Positions 35,889-44,722 of a DNA stretch of 54,719 nt are shown here, one piece after another. Positions within the stretch are counted from its first letter, which is position 1; each line of letters begins with the position of its first letter. The notes under the pieces were generated by a model that worked only from the letters and a program-made list of their open reading frames with translations, had not been told where the DNA came from and made no database searches. The translations under genes were made by a program, and so were the position numbers. The DNA is from Planctomycetota bacterium (GTDB lineage Bacteria; Planctomycetota; Phycisphaerae; Phycisphaerales; UBA1924): NCBI GenBank assembly GCA_018242645.1, contig JAFEBN010000002.1, positions 1 to 54,719 on the forward strand, read 5' to 3'.

Positions 35889-38756
35889 ATGGGCACAGTC
35901 ACCAGCGGAACGGGCATCTTCAGCGGCATCGACAGCGCCTCGATCATCAATCAGCTCCTTGCGATCGACGCGCAGCCCAAGACCATTATCCAGCAGCGCA
36001 TCGCGCAGCTCCAGACGCAGACGGCGGCGATCCTCGGAATCAATTCGAAGCTCTCCGCGCTGCGCACCGCGGTCGAAAAATTCCGAACCGCCAACCCATT
36101 CGATAACAACGCCGCCAGCTCGAGCGATGACAAGGTGATTAGCGCGACCGCGAACACCTCGGCCGCGGCAGGCACTTACTCCTTCCTCGTTGACCGGCTG
36201 GTGAGCTCGCAGCAGATGCTCAGCCGGGGTTTCGCCGACAAGGGCGCGACCGCCCTCGGCGCGGGCACGATCTCCCTCATCTCGGCCAAGTCGAGGCTCG
36301 ACGCGGATACCGCGCTGGCGGACCTCAACGACGGCGCCGGGATCGCCCGCGGCAAGATCGTTATCACCGATTCCGCCGGGACCAGCGCGACGATCGATCT
36401 CACCAAGGCCGCCTACGTGTCCGACGTTCTCGACGCGATCAACAGCAACGGCAACGCCAAGGTCACCGCCAAGGTGGTCGACGACAAGCTGGTGCTGACC
36501 GACACCGCCGGAGGCGGCTCGCAGCTCAAGGTCGCCGAGTCGGGCGGAACGACCGCGGCAAGCCTGGGCATCCTCGGGCAGGCGAGCGGGAAGATCACGG
36601 GAACTTCACTCAGAAATCTCAGCGCGAACACGCTGCTGGCATCGCTCAACGACGGGCGCGGTGTGAACCTCTCGAACAGCGCGGGCACCGGCCGGTCCGA
36701 CCTCACCATCGCGGTCGACCGGAGCGGCGTGATCACCAATGTCGCCGTAAACCTCGGCGAGGTGATCAAGGTCAACGAGACGACGCCCAGCGAGGGCGCG
36801 GTCTCGACGCTCGGTCAGGCAATGAAGCGGATCAACGATGCGCTGGTCGCTAAGGGGCTGACCGGCGTGTCCGTGGCGCTCGGGGCGGACGGCAAGCGAC
36901 TGAAGATCACCGATGCTCAGGGCGGGGCCATCTCCGTGGCCGAGGCTGTCGGCTCGGGCACCGCCGCCAGGGATCTGGGCCTGCTGGGCTTGGGCACCGG
37001 CACCCTCAATGGTTCGCGGATCGCCAGCGGCCTGAACACGGCGCTGGCATCCAGCCTCAATGGCGGCACCGGCATCGCCGGCGACGGTCATCTCGACTTC
37101 ATCCTCGGAGATCTGTCGAGCTTCTCGGTCACGATCGACAAGGGCGCCACTCTCAGCGAGATCGCAGACCAGATCGAAGCGGCTTCCGTCCAGTCGGGCA
37201 ACAAGCGCGTGAGCGTGACTGTCGCCGACAACGGCCTGGGACTCGTGGTCAAGGACCTGGTCGGTGGCGGCGGCGGGCTCACGATCGGGGGCACCTCGGG
37301 CGCGGATTCGGCGGTTTCGCTCGGCATTTCTGTTGGGCCAACAACCAGCGGCATCGTGAACGGCAAGGACCTCGGTCGCGCGATCATCGGCACCGGCACG
37401 CTGCTGACCAATCTTGTGCCCGGAAAGAGCATCTCCGCGGGGAAACTCCGCCTCACCGATGCAACCGGCGCCGTGCAGACGATCAGCTACGACCCGGCCG
37501 TCGTGAAGACCGTGGGCGACCTGATGGCCCAGATCAACGGCGCGGGGATCGCCGTGAAGGCCTCCATCAATTCGACCGGTGACGGGCTCCTGATCAAGGA
37601 CACCGCGGCCAACGGCACGGGGCTCTCGGCGATCAAGATCGAGGATGTCACCGGCACGCTCGCCAAGGACCTTTCGATTGCCGGAACCGCCTCGGGCACG
37701 GGCACCGCCAACCAGCTCGATGGCACGGCGCGCAAGAAGGTCACGCTGACCGCGACCGACACGCTGCAGAACCTCGTGGACAAAATCAACGCGACCGGCG
37801 GGAACGTGAAGGCCGCCATCGTGCAGACAGGTTCGGGCGTCACGCCCTATCAGCTGAGCCTCTTCAGCAGCGCTACCGGCCGCGAAGGCCGGTTCGTGCT
37901 CGATTCCTCATCGCTCGACCTGGGCTTGAAGACCCTTGATGCGGGCGAAAACGCGCGGGTGTTCTACGGGGGCGGTGACCTCGCAAAATCGGTGCTGCTC
38001 ACCAGTTCGAGCAACACGCTCGACAACGTGGTCAGCGGCGTCAAGATCGATCTGAAGGGCACGAGCACGACTTTCACCAACGTCAGCGTCTCCCGCGACA
38101 GCGAAGGGCTCGAAAGTTCACTCAAGGGAATGGCCGATGCGTTCAACGCCGTGATCGACGGCATCAACGCGCAGAGCGGTTACGACAGCACGACCAAGAA
38201 GGCCGGTCCGCTGCTCGGTGACGCCACGGCGCTCAATCTCCGCAGTCAGATGTTCAACCTGATCCAGAGCTCGCCGATCGGCGTCAGCGGCAAGTACCGC
38301 TCACTCGCACAGATCGGTTTCAAGATCGGCACCGGGGGCGACGTCACCTTTGATACCGACATGTTCCGCAACGCGATGGCCGAGGATCCCGCCTCGGTCA
38401 AGGCCCTGGTCTCCGCCCGCGTGGTCGACCCGAACTCCGGCTCCTCCAACGTCAACAACGACCCCAACATCAAGGTGAAGGACACCACCGGCAAGATCAC
38501 CTACACGCAGCTCGGCCTCGCGGGCAAGATCGAAGAGTTCGCCAAAGGGATGCTCGACACGGTCAACGGCACGCTGACGCTGAGAAAGAAGACGCTCGAC
38601 GACCAGGTCACGGCTCAGAACACCCGCATCGCCGCGATCGACAAGCAGCTCGCCGCGAAGCGGACGGTGCTCCAGGCCCAGTTCCTTCGCATGGAGCAGG
38701 CGATCGGACAGTTGCAGCAGCAGCAATCGGCACTGTCCGGTCTCGGCAAGGGGTGA
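35889..38756 (+). CDS. fliD: Flagellar filament cap protein FliD (HAP2), very long
   Basis: FliD caps the growing flagellar filament and places flagellin subunits. The N-terminal D0/D1 part is clear (GIFSGIDSASIINQLLAIDAQ, then a coiled-coil helix to about 60). The C-terminal FliD_C domain has SRDSEGLESSLKGMADAFNAVIDGIN, LRSQMFNLI and VTFDTDMFRNAMAEDPASVKAL, then a final coiled coil ending LQQQQSALSGLGKG. The 955-residue length is about double that of common FliD. The extra sequence is three or four diverged copies of a module of roughly 120-150 residues, each starting L-x-(x)-LN-G-G and containing an ITDxxG/KDxxGG strand and DxAINxxG-like motif (flagellin hook IN type). GGAGG lies 7 nt upstream of the ATG. 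Confidence 0.9.
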   Translation: MGTVTSGTGIFSGIDSASIINQLLAIDAQPKTIIQQRIAQLQTQTAAILGINSKLSALRTAVEKFRTANPFDNNAASSSDDKVISATANTSAAAGTYSFLVDRLVSSQQMLSRGFADKGATALGAGTISLISAKSRLDADTALADLNDGAGIARGKIVITDSAGTSATIDLTKAAYVSDVLDAINSNGNAKVTAKVVDDKLVLTDTAGGGSQLKVAESGGTTAASLGILGQASGKITGTSLRNLSANTLLASLNDGRGVNLSNSAGTGRSDLTIAVDRSGVITNVAVNLGEVIKVNETTPSEGAVSTLGQAMKRINDALVAKGLTGVSVALGADGKRLKITDAQGGAISVAEAVGSGTAARDLGLLGLGTGTLNGSRIASGLNTALASSLNGGTGIAGDGHLDFILGDLSSFSVTIDKGATLSEIADQIEAASVQSGNKRVSVTVADNGLGLVVKDLVGGGGGLTIGGTSGADSAVSLGISVGPTTSGIVNGKDLGRAIIGTGTLLTNLVPGKSISAGKLRLTDATGAVQTISYDPAVVKTVGDLMAQINGAGIAVKASINSTGDGLLIKDTAANGTGLSAIKIEDVTGTLAKDLSIAGTASGTGTANQLDGTARKKVTLTATDTLQNLVDKINATGGNVKAAIVQTGSGVTPYQLSLFSSATGREGRFVLDSSSLDLGLKTLDAGENARVFYGGGDLAKSVLLTSSSNTLDNVVSGVKIDLKGTSTTFTNVSVSRDSEGLESSLKGMADAFNAVIDGINAQSGYDSTTKKAGPLLGDATALNLRSQMFNLIQSSPIGVSGKYRSLAQIGFKIGTGGDVTFDTDMFRNAMAEDPASVKALVSARVVDPNSGSSNVNNDPNIKVKDTTGKITYTQLGLAGKIEEFAKGMLDTVNGTLTLRKKTLDDQVTAQNTRIAAIDKQLAAKRTVLQAQFLRMEQAIGQLQQQQSALSGLGKG

Positions 38757-38915
38757 TACGGAGTCCGCCCCTCCCCGGTCGCCCTGGGGGCCGGAAGTCG
38801 TCTACCGAAAGGCTCAAACGCGGTGAGCAACCGTCGATGGAAGACCGAGAAACAACGTGTGCGTGCGGCCGCCGGGCTGAAGTGACCCCCTTGGCTTGAC
38901 GATGTAGAACGACCG

Positions 38916-39368
38916 ATGAGCGTCGCAACTTCCAGCCAGAGCGCCAATACGTATCTCCGCACGCGGGTCATGACCGCGTCGCGCGAGGAGCTCCGTCTTC
39001 TCCTTCTCGAAGGGGCGATCAAGTTCGTTTCGCAGGCCAAGGAGGGTCTGCTCGCCAGGAACTTCGAGCAGGTGTTCACCGGCACCGACAACGCACGGAA
39101 CATCATCGTTGAGCTGATCACGAGCGTGCAGAGTGCGCCGAATCCCGAACTCGCCGAGAAAGTTCGATCGCTCTACACGTTCTTCTACGTTCGTCTCACC
39201 GAGGCGAGCTTCGAGAAGAGCGTGGAGAAGTTCGACGAGGTGATCGGCCTGCTCGAGTACGAGCGGGAGACCTGGGTCCTGCTCATGGAGAAGGTCGCCT
39301 CGGACAAGCCCGTCTCTCCCGCCGAGACCGAAGAGGCTCCGCGCGGCCCGCTCAGCATCGAGGGCTAA
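38916..39368 (+). CDS. fliS: Flagellar export chaperone FliS
   Basis: The 150-residue helical protein binds the C-terminal helix of flagellin and keeps it unfolded before export. It has the family opening (NTYLRTRVMTASREELRLLLLEGAIKF), FEQVFTGTDNARNIIVELITSV and a long third helix, with a polar Pro/Glu tail. It sits about 160 bp after fliD, as in most flagellar clusters, and a strong terminator follows. No Shine-Dalgarno is visible before the ATG. No other flagellar genes occur in the window. Confidence 0.9.
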   Translation: MSVATSSQSANTYLRTRVMTASREELRLLLLEGAIKFVSQAKEGLLARNFEQVFTGTDNARNIIVELITSVQSAPNPELAEKVRSLYTFFYVRLTEASFEKSVEKFDEVIGLLEYERETWVLLMEKVASDKPVSPAETEEAPRGPLSIEG

Positions 39369-39399
39369 CGCGGCTCTCCGAAAAACCGAGGAAACGCCG

Positions 39400-39427
39400 G
39401 GCTCCGTTGCGGAGCCTGCTTTGTTTT
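39400..39427 (+). terminator. Rho-independent terminator after fliS
   Basis: A 7-bp GC-rich stem (39400-39406 with 39410-39416, GGCTCCG/CGGAGCC) with a 3-nt loop is followed by TGCTTTGTTTTT. It ends the fliD-fliS unit. Confidence 0.85.
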
Positions 39428-39584
39428 TGCGGGGCACTCCCGAAGAGCATCGCGCTGCTCGTGAAGGGGCGCCCAGACGCGCCGCTTGGGGGTTCGCCGG
39501 TGGACCGATCGCTTCGAGGATCGCTCGCCGTACACTGTCTGCGCACGCCGCAGGTTCGAGACGCCGTTCATCCGGGAGGCGACC

Positions 39585-41129
39585 GTGAATTATCTATCGT
39601 TTCTGGCTCTTCCGCGCACGCGATCGATCGCGGTCGGCGCGGCGGCGTTCTTCGCTCTGGCGGGCTCGAGTGCGGCGCGGCAAGTTCCGCTTGAACTTTT
39701 CGGTGTGCTCGCGCTCTCCGCGCCGCAGACGCCGGCATCTGCCGAGGATCACTTCACCGAGGAAGAGCTCGACGATCTGCTCGGGCCGGTCGCACTGTAC
39801 CCCGACGTGCTCCTGTCCGCCGTGCTCGCGGCGTCGGTGTATCCGGACCAGGTGTTCTCCGCCGCGGCGTTCGTCGCCGGTGGCGCGACACCCGAATCGA
39901 TCGAAGCTCAAAGCTGGGAAGACCCCGTCAAGGCTGTCGCCAATGTTCCGGAAGTCATCGCGATGATGAACGCCTATCCGGAATGGACCAAGGCAATGGG
40001 GACCGCGTTCCTTACCCAGGCATGGGACGTGATGGCTTCGATCCAGCGCCTTCGCAAGATCGCACGCGAGAACGGCGTGCTGGAAACCACCGCCGAGCAG
40101 GTTGTCACGGTCAATCAGGAAACACAGAAGATCGTGATCATGCCGGCCAACCCGACGGTGATCTTCGTTCCTCAGTACAACCCCAGCGTCGTCTTCGTGC
40201 GGGACAATCGCGCTGTCGCCCGCGCCGGATGGATCGGTTTCGGCACCGGCATTGTGGTGGGTGCGGTCATCTGGGGCGGCTCGTGCAACTGGAACGGCGG
40301 GTTCATCGGCTGGGGCCGAGGGTGGGGTTGGGGGGGATGGAGCAACACCCGCGTCAACAACAACATCAACATCAACGTCAATAACAACAACAATTCGAAC
40401 ATCAACATCAACCGGCCGGATCGGCCGCAGTTCAACCGGCCCGGAGGCCGGCCCGACATCAATCAGCCGGGCTCCAGTCGCCCGGGTATCTCTCGTCCGG
40501 ACATCTCACGCCCCGGCGCGGATCGTCCCGGCATCAGCCGCCCCGATGTCAATCGCCCGGGCGTGAACCGGCCGGGAACGGATCGCCCGTCGATCGACCG
40601 TCCGGGCATGAACCGGCCGGTCGGCAATCCGTCCGGCATCAACCGGCCGGGGGGTAACCCGGGAGCAATCAGCCGCCCTGGCGATCGAATCGGCCAGGAA
40701 GGTGCGCGCTGGCAGCCCGAGCGCATCAACCGGCCCGGCACGCCGAACACGCCTGGCGGCAATACCGGCAATCGCGTCGCCGACTGGCGAAAAAACGCTT
40801 CGCGCCCCGAGTCTCGCCCCGCACTCAGCGCCGGAACCAACCGTCCGAACACGATTACGCGTCCGAACGCGCCGAGCAATCCGGTGGTGAACCGGCCCGC
40901 GGCGCCTCCAACGCAGCGGCCGGCCGCACTGCCCGCCACTCGCGCGCCAAATGTTCAACCCGCGCGGCCCACAAACCCCGCCACGCTTCCGAGCGCCGGC
41001 GCCGGGACAGGAAATCGCCCGAGCGGTTTCAGCGGCGGTCCGAGCAATGCCGCGGCAGCACGCGGTGCGGCAAGTCGGGCCGGGAGTGGAGGAGGTGGAG
41101 GCGGGGGAGGAGGGCGTGGCCGTGGTTGA
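39585..41129 (+). CDS. Secreted DUF3300 protein with RPG-type repeats
   Basis: The 514-residue protein starts with a signal-like hydrophobic segment (about 10-32). The DUF3300 domain (about 55-215) includes LLGPVALYPDVLLSAVLAAS, AQSWEDPVKAVANVPEVIAMM and IFVPQYNPSVVFV. A short Gly/Trp-rich hydrophobic segment (WIGFGTGIVVGAVIWGG) and an Asn-rich patch follow. About 150 residues are then dominated by a five-residue repeat of the form [NSD]-R-P-[GD]-x, and a Gly-rich tail ends the protein. Function is unknown. GGAGG lies 6 nt before the GTG at 39585. The next gene encodes a DUF2950 lipoprotein 43 bp downstream, the usual partner of DUF3300. Confidence 0.85.
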   Translation: MNYLSFLALPRTRSIAVGAAAFFALAGSSAARQVPLELFGVLALSAPQTPASAEDHFTEEELDDLLGPVALYPDVLLSAVLAASVYPDQVFSAAAFVAGGATPESIEAQSWEDPVKAVANVPEVIAMMNAYPEWTKAMGTAFLTQAWDVMASIQRLRKIARENGVLETTAEQVVTVNQETQKIVIMPANPTVIFVPQYNPSVVFVRDNRAVARAGWIGFGTGIVVGAVIWGGSCNWNGGFIGWGRGWGWGGWSNTRVNNNININVNNNNNSNININRPDRPQFNRPGGRPDINQPGSSRPGISRPDISRPGADRPGISRPDVNRPGVNRPGTDRPSIDRPGMNRPVGNPSGINRPGGNPGAISRPGDRIGQEGARWQPERINRPGTPNTPGGNTGNRVADWRKNASRPESRPALSAGTNRPNTITRPNAPSNPVVNRPAAPPTQRPAALPATRAPNVQPARPTNPATLPSAGAGTGNRPSGFSGGPSNAAAARGAASRAGSGGGGGGGGGRGRG

Positions 41130-41172
41130 ACACTCGCGTATTCGGAATGGACACAACTTCTTGAGAACGGAA

Positions 41173-42090
41173 ATGAATCTTCGAAGCGTTTGCGTGATCC
41201 TGGGGCTGGTGTCGGCGTTGGTGCTGGGCGGCTGCGGTACAAGCCAAAAGTCATTCGACACGCCGGAAGCAGCGGTCGCGGCCCTCGATGAAGCGGTTCG
41301 CGCGCAGGACGACGCGAGGCTTCGCGCGGTGCTCGGCCCGCGTGTATCAGAACTCAAGAGCGGCGATCCGGTGCAGGACCGCGCCGATTTTGTCGCGTTC
41401 GCGTCCAGAATGGCTCAAAGCACACGCGTGGAATCCGTGGACGGGAAGTCGGTCCTTCTGGTGGGAGACGAACAGTGGGAGTTCCCGGCCCCGATCATCC
41501 GCACGCAGTCGGGCTGGCAGTTTGACACGGATGCTGGCATCGAAGAATTGACCACGCGCCGCATCGGTGCGAACGAACTGGCGATCATCGACGCGTGCTT
41601 CGCGTTCATCGATGCGGAGATTGCGTACGGAACCGTTTCGCGCGATGGCAGCGGCACGAACCAGTACACGGCCAAGATGTGGAGCACGCCCGGTTCCAAA
41701 GATGGCCTGTACTGGGAGTCGCAGTCGGATGAGCCGGATTCTCCGATCGGCCCGGCGATGGCGGCGGCCGAATGGAATAGCGGGCGTGATTGCTATCCGT
41801 TCTACGGTTATTTCTTCCGTCCACTGCTCAAGCAGGGACCGAGTGCCGTGGGCGGCGCCATGGACTACGTCGAGGACGGGAAGCTCGTGAAGGGCGTTGC
41901 CGGTGTCGCATTTCCCGCGGAATACGGCACCAGCGGCATCATGACTTTTATTTTCAGCATGGACGGTCGCGTGTATCAGAAAGACCTTGGGCCCCAGACC
42001 TCGAGCATCGCGCGATCGATGGATACGTTCGACCCCGGCGAAGGTTGGACTTCGGTTGCGGAAGTGATGGCGGTCGAAGGCGGCGAGTGA
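41173..42090 (+). CDS. DUF2950 lipoprotein
   Basis: The 305-residue protein has a lipoprotein signal (VCVILGLVSALVLGGC; the cysteine at about 21 would be lipidated). The DUF2950 body opens SFDTPEAAVAALDEAVRAQD, then SGDPVQDRADFVAFA and later FIDAEIAYGTVSRDGSGTNQYTA, GLYW, GYFFRPLLKQG and VAFPAEYGTSGIMTF. No catalytic motif is evident. DUF2950 and DUF3300 genes are commonly neighbours in proteobacteria, so the pair probably acts together at the envelope; the role is not known. The ribosome binding site is weak (GAACGGAA). It is convergent with the holB-like gene (9 bp between stops). Confidence 0.85.
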   Translation: MNLRSVCVILGLVSALVLGGCGTSQKSFDTPEAAVAALDEAVRAQDDARLRAVLGPRVSELKSGDPVQDRADFVAFASRMAQSTRVESVDGKSVLLVGDEQWEFPAPIIRTQSGWQFDTDAGIEELTTRRIGANELAIIDACFAFIDAEIAYGTVSRDGSGTNQYTAKMWSTPGSKDGLYWESQSDEPDSPIGPAMAAAEWNSGRDCYPFYGYFFRPLLKQGPSAVGGAMDYVEDGKLVKGVAGVAFPAEYGTSGIMTFIFSMDGRVYQKDLGPQTSSIARSMDTFDPGEGWTSVAEVMAVEGGE

Positions 42091-42099
42091 GCGGAGGCA

Positions 42100-43269
42100 T
42101 CAGACGAGCAGGGCGTCCGGGGCTCGGCTGAGCTGCGCGGAAAGCCATTCCATCACGAACTGGGCCTGAACGCCGGCATCGAGCTGGCGTTCGGCTTCGC
42201 GGATGTGCGCGATCGCTGTCAGTTGCTTGTCGGGCGATGCGGTCTGACGGCGCAGCTGCTGGCGGGCACGCTGCGAGAGCAGTCGAAACATGAGCTCCGC
42301 CCCCGCGCGGTTTGCGGCGTCTTTGCTGGCCTGTTTGTCCTTGTCCACGACGGCTACGGCCCATTCATCGATGAGCTTGGCCATGGTGGGGCCGAGTCCG
42401 GGCGCATACTTGCCGGAATCTGCTTGAGCGAGCAGCGGCTCGAGGGTGCGCGACCAGGCGGCGAGCCCGCCCTGGTGTGCCGCGAGCAGTTCGCCGGGTG
42501 AGCCGGCGGCGAAGGACTGCAGCCACGGCAAGTCGTCGGCGCCGATGGGCGGCTGGATCTGCTCGCGATGCCCGTGCATCCACTCTTTCATCGCGGCGTC
42601 GGGGAGCGGCGCGAAGGCGACCTGCTGCGAACGGCTGCGGATAGTGGTGAGCAGGCGATCGGGGCTGGTGGTGACGAGAATGATGACGGTGCCCGGGGGC
42701 GGCTCTTCGAGTGTTTTCAGGATCGCATTCTGCGTGGGGGCGTTGTTGGGCGAACGGTCCAGCAACTCGGCTTCGTCAACGATGAAGACTTTCGAGGCCA
42801 GGCCGCCGGGCAGAGCCGAGGCGAGCGCGGCCGGGGCGATCAGGTGGGTGTCGATAACATCGCGGGGGATCGTGATGAGCTTGCGCTCGCGTACCTGGGC
42901 ATCCTCGCTGTAGCGTGCAAGTTCCTTGGTGATGATGTGCAGATCGGGGTGCGTGCCCGCGGTGAGCAGTTGCTGCACGCACGAGTCGGAGGCTGGGAGC
43001 GGTTGATCGCCCTTGGCTTTGGTGGTGTCGTCGAGGATGAGCGCGGCGAAGGCGAGTGCCGCGGTGAACTTTCCGACGCCGGCGGGGCCGTGGAAGATCC
43101 ATGCATGGTGCACGCGTCCGGAGCGGATGGCGTCGGCGAGGATTTTGAGTGCGCGATCCTGGCCGAGGATCTGCGAAAACTTCACGGGCGCGGGGTGCTG
43201 GCGCTGCGCCTCGACCGGCTTTGAATCGAGCGTGGGACGGGCTTTGGGCTTTGAAGCTTTTTTGGCCAC
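42100..43269 (-). CDS. holB: DNA polymerase III delta'-type clamp-loader ATPase
   Basis: The 389-residue AAA+ protein resembles the delta' or gamma/tau clamp-loader subunit. After a basic N-terminal tail it shows FSQILGQDRALKILADAI and Walker A GPAGVGK at 61-67, then a Walker B-like KVFIVDEAELL and NAILKTLEEPPPGTVIILVT. The sensor region reads RSRSQQVAF, with Ser where most relatives have the Cys of the SRC motif. No zinc-binding cysteine set is apparent. An intact Walker A is more typical of DnaX, but the length and domain order suit HolB. The GTG at 43269 has TATATT 6 nt upstream and no Shine-Dalgarno; 47 upstream codons are rejected. Confidence 0.8.
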   Translation of the reverse strand: MAKKASKPKARPTLDSKPVEAQRQHPAPVKFSQILGQDRALKILADAIRSGRVHHAWIFHGPAGVGKFTAALAFAALILDDTTKAKGDQPLPASDSCVQQLLTAGTHPDLHIITKELARYSEDAQVRERKLITIPRDVIDTHLIAPAALASALPGGLASKVFIVDEAELLDRSPNNAPTQNAILKTLEEPPPGTVIILVTTSPDRLLTTIRSRSQQVAFAPLPDAAMKEWMHGHREQIQPPIGADDLPWLQSFAAGSPGELLAAHQGGLAAWSRTLEPLLAQADSGKYAPGLGPTMAKLIDEWAVAVVDKDKQASKDAANRAGAELMFRLLSQRARQQLRRQTASPDKQLTAIAHIREAERQLDAGVQAQFVMEWLSAQLSRAPDALLV

Positions 43270-43275
43270 GAGGTC

Positions 43276-43281
43276 AATATA
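43276..43281 (-). promoter_or_regulatory. Putative -10 box for leaderless holB-like transcript
   Basis: TATATT on the minus strand is followed by GACCTC and then the GTG at 43269. Confidence 0.5.
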
Positions 43282-43320
43282 GGGGAAAGCCGCGGCGGGC
43301 AGGGAGCGGGGCAAAGCCGG

Positions 43321-43326
43321 TATGAT
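43321..43326 (+). promoter_or_regulatory. Putative -10 box of the glycosyltransferase gene
   Basis: TATGAT lies 7 nt before an in-frame TTG (43334) and about 22 nt before the ATG at 43349. The transcript is either leaderless from TTG or has a very short leader. Confidence 0.45.
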
Positions 43327-43348
43327 CGGCCCCTTGGAAAAAGGCACC

Positions 43349-44722
43349 ATGCACAGCGAGGACGGCGTAAGAGCGGGGGATGGCGCGTGCCGCGTGTCGA
43401 TCGAGTGCACGCACCTGTATCAACACGGGCTGAATACGGGCATCCAGCGGGTTGTGCGGAACCTGGTGCGTCAGGGCGAGGCGTGCGCCGCCGAGTTGGG
43501 TTTGGAAGTGCAGCCGGTTATTTTGACTCGCGGGGGCTTTGCGCGGGTGGACTCGCAGAAGCTGTTGCCGCGGAAGAAGGGCTTTTTCGGTCGCGTGTGG
43601 ATGGCGGGGCGGCGGGTGTTTTTCCGCATGAGCTCGGCGGGGAGCGGCGGAAAGAAGGCCGGCGGCGGTGAGGTGGAGGGGAGCAAGCGGTCGCTCTCTC
43701 TGAAGGGGGCGATCATCCGGTTGGCGTATGGTCTGGTCGGGCTCTGGGAGAACCTGCTGCAGCGATGGCGGAGCGTGCGGCTCGCCGGAGGACGCGTGCA
43801 TGCGGGGCCGTCCGACCTGCTCATCCTGGCGGACGTGAGCTGGAAATCGGAACTGCTTTGGGAGCACGTGCAAGCCTGGCGGAAACAGGGCGGGCGGGTC
43901 GCGATCATCTGTTACGACCTGATCCCGATACAGACGCCGGAATTTGTTTCGGAGCTTGCGTCGCGATCGTTTCGCAGGTACATGACCAACGCGGCACAGA
44001 TGGTTGATTTCACCATCGGGATTTCGAAGCACTCTGCGCAGGAGTTTTTCGAGTTCGCCCGGTCGATCGACCAGCCGGGATGGACCGCGGAGCGGTGCGG
44101 CTCGTTCCGATTGGGTGCGGACGAATGGGCGAAGGGAAAAGTGGGGCCGTCCGAGGACGCCAAGGCAACACTCGCATCGCTGAAAGGCAAACCCTATTTC
44201 GTTGCGGTGGGAACGGTCGAGATCCGCAAGAACCACCGAGCGATGCTGGACGCGTTCGATCGGTTGTGGGCGGAGGGTGTGGATGCGGCGCTGGTGATCA
44301 TCGGGAACTACGGCTGGCGGTCGCCGGAGATCGCGGAACGGATTCACACGAGCCCCGAGTTCGGCAAGCGGTTGTTCTGGTTCACGGGTGCGCCGGATGC
44401 CGATCTGGAAATGTGGTACGAGCAGTGCCGCGCCGTGCTGATGTCGTCAAAGGCGGAGGGATTCGGACTCCCGGTGGTCGAGGCGCTGGTTCGCGGAAAG
44501 CAGGTGATCGCGAGCAGCATCCCGACGCACGTCGAGATCGCGGACGGCTACGTCACGTTTTTCGAGCCGGATGATGTGGCGGCGCTCGTGGCCGCGATCA
44601 GGCGGAACCTTGCGGGCGAGAAGAAGGAAATCGCGGGTTACGGCTGGCCGGGCTGGCGGGAGAGCGCGAAGGAGTTTCTGACGGAGTGCCGCCGGATGCT
44701 GGCGCTCGGACCTCGCGCGTGA
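43349..44722 (+). CDS. GT4-family glycosyltransferase
   Basis: The 457-residue protein transfers a sugar from a nucleotide donor, probably to a surface glycan. The N-terminal half includes LYQHGLNTGIQRVVRNLVRQ (acceptor-side loop). The C-terminal half has the glycosyltransferase-1 core: KPYFVAVGTVEIRKNHRAMLDAF, ALVIIGNYGW, and then MSSKAEGFGLPVVEAL with the E-x7-E donor-binding motif, and VIASSIPTHVEIAD. A basic insert at about 75-125 is unusual. GGAAAAAGG lies just before the ATG at 43349; the in-frame TTG at 43334 is an alternative. It stands alone; acceptor and donor are unknown. Its stop abuts that of sthA within the palindrome TGATCA. Confidence 0.8.
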   Translation: MHSEDGVRAGDGACRVSIECTHLYQHGLNTGIQRVVRNLVRQGEACAAELGLEVQPVILTRGGFARVDSQKLLPRKKGFFGRVWMAGRRVFFRMSSAGSGGKKAGGGEVEGSKRSLSLKGAIIRLAYGLVGLWENLLQRWRSVRLAGGRVHAGPSDLLILADVSWKSELLWEHVQAWRKQGGRVAIICYDLIPIQTPEFVSELASRSFRRYMTNAAQMVDFTIGISKHSAQEFFEFARSIDQPGWTAERCGSFRLGADEWAKGKVGPSEDAKATLASLKGKPYFVAVGTVEIRKNHRAMLDAFDRLWAEGVDAALVIIGNYGWRSPEIAERIHTSPEFGKRLFWFTGAPDADLEMWYEQCRAVLMSSKAEGFGLPVVEALVRGKQVIASSIPTHVEIADGYVTFFEPDDVAALVAAIRRNLAGEKKEIAGYGWPGWRESAKEFLTECRRMLALGPRA

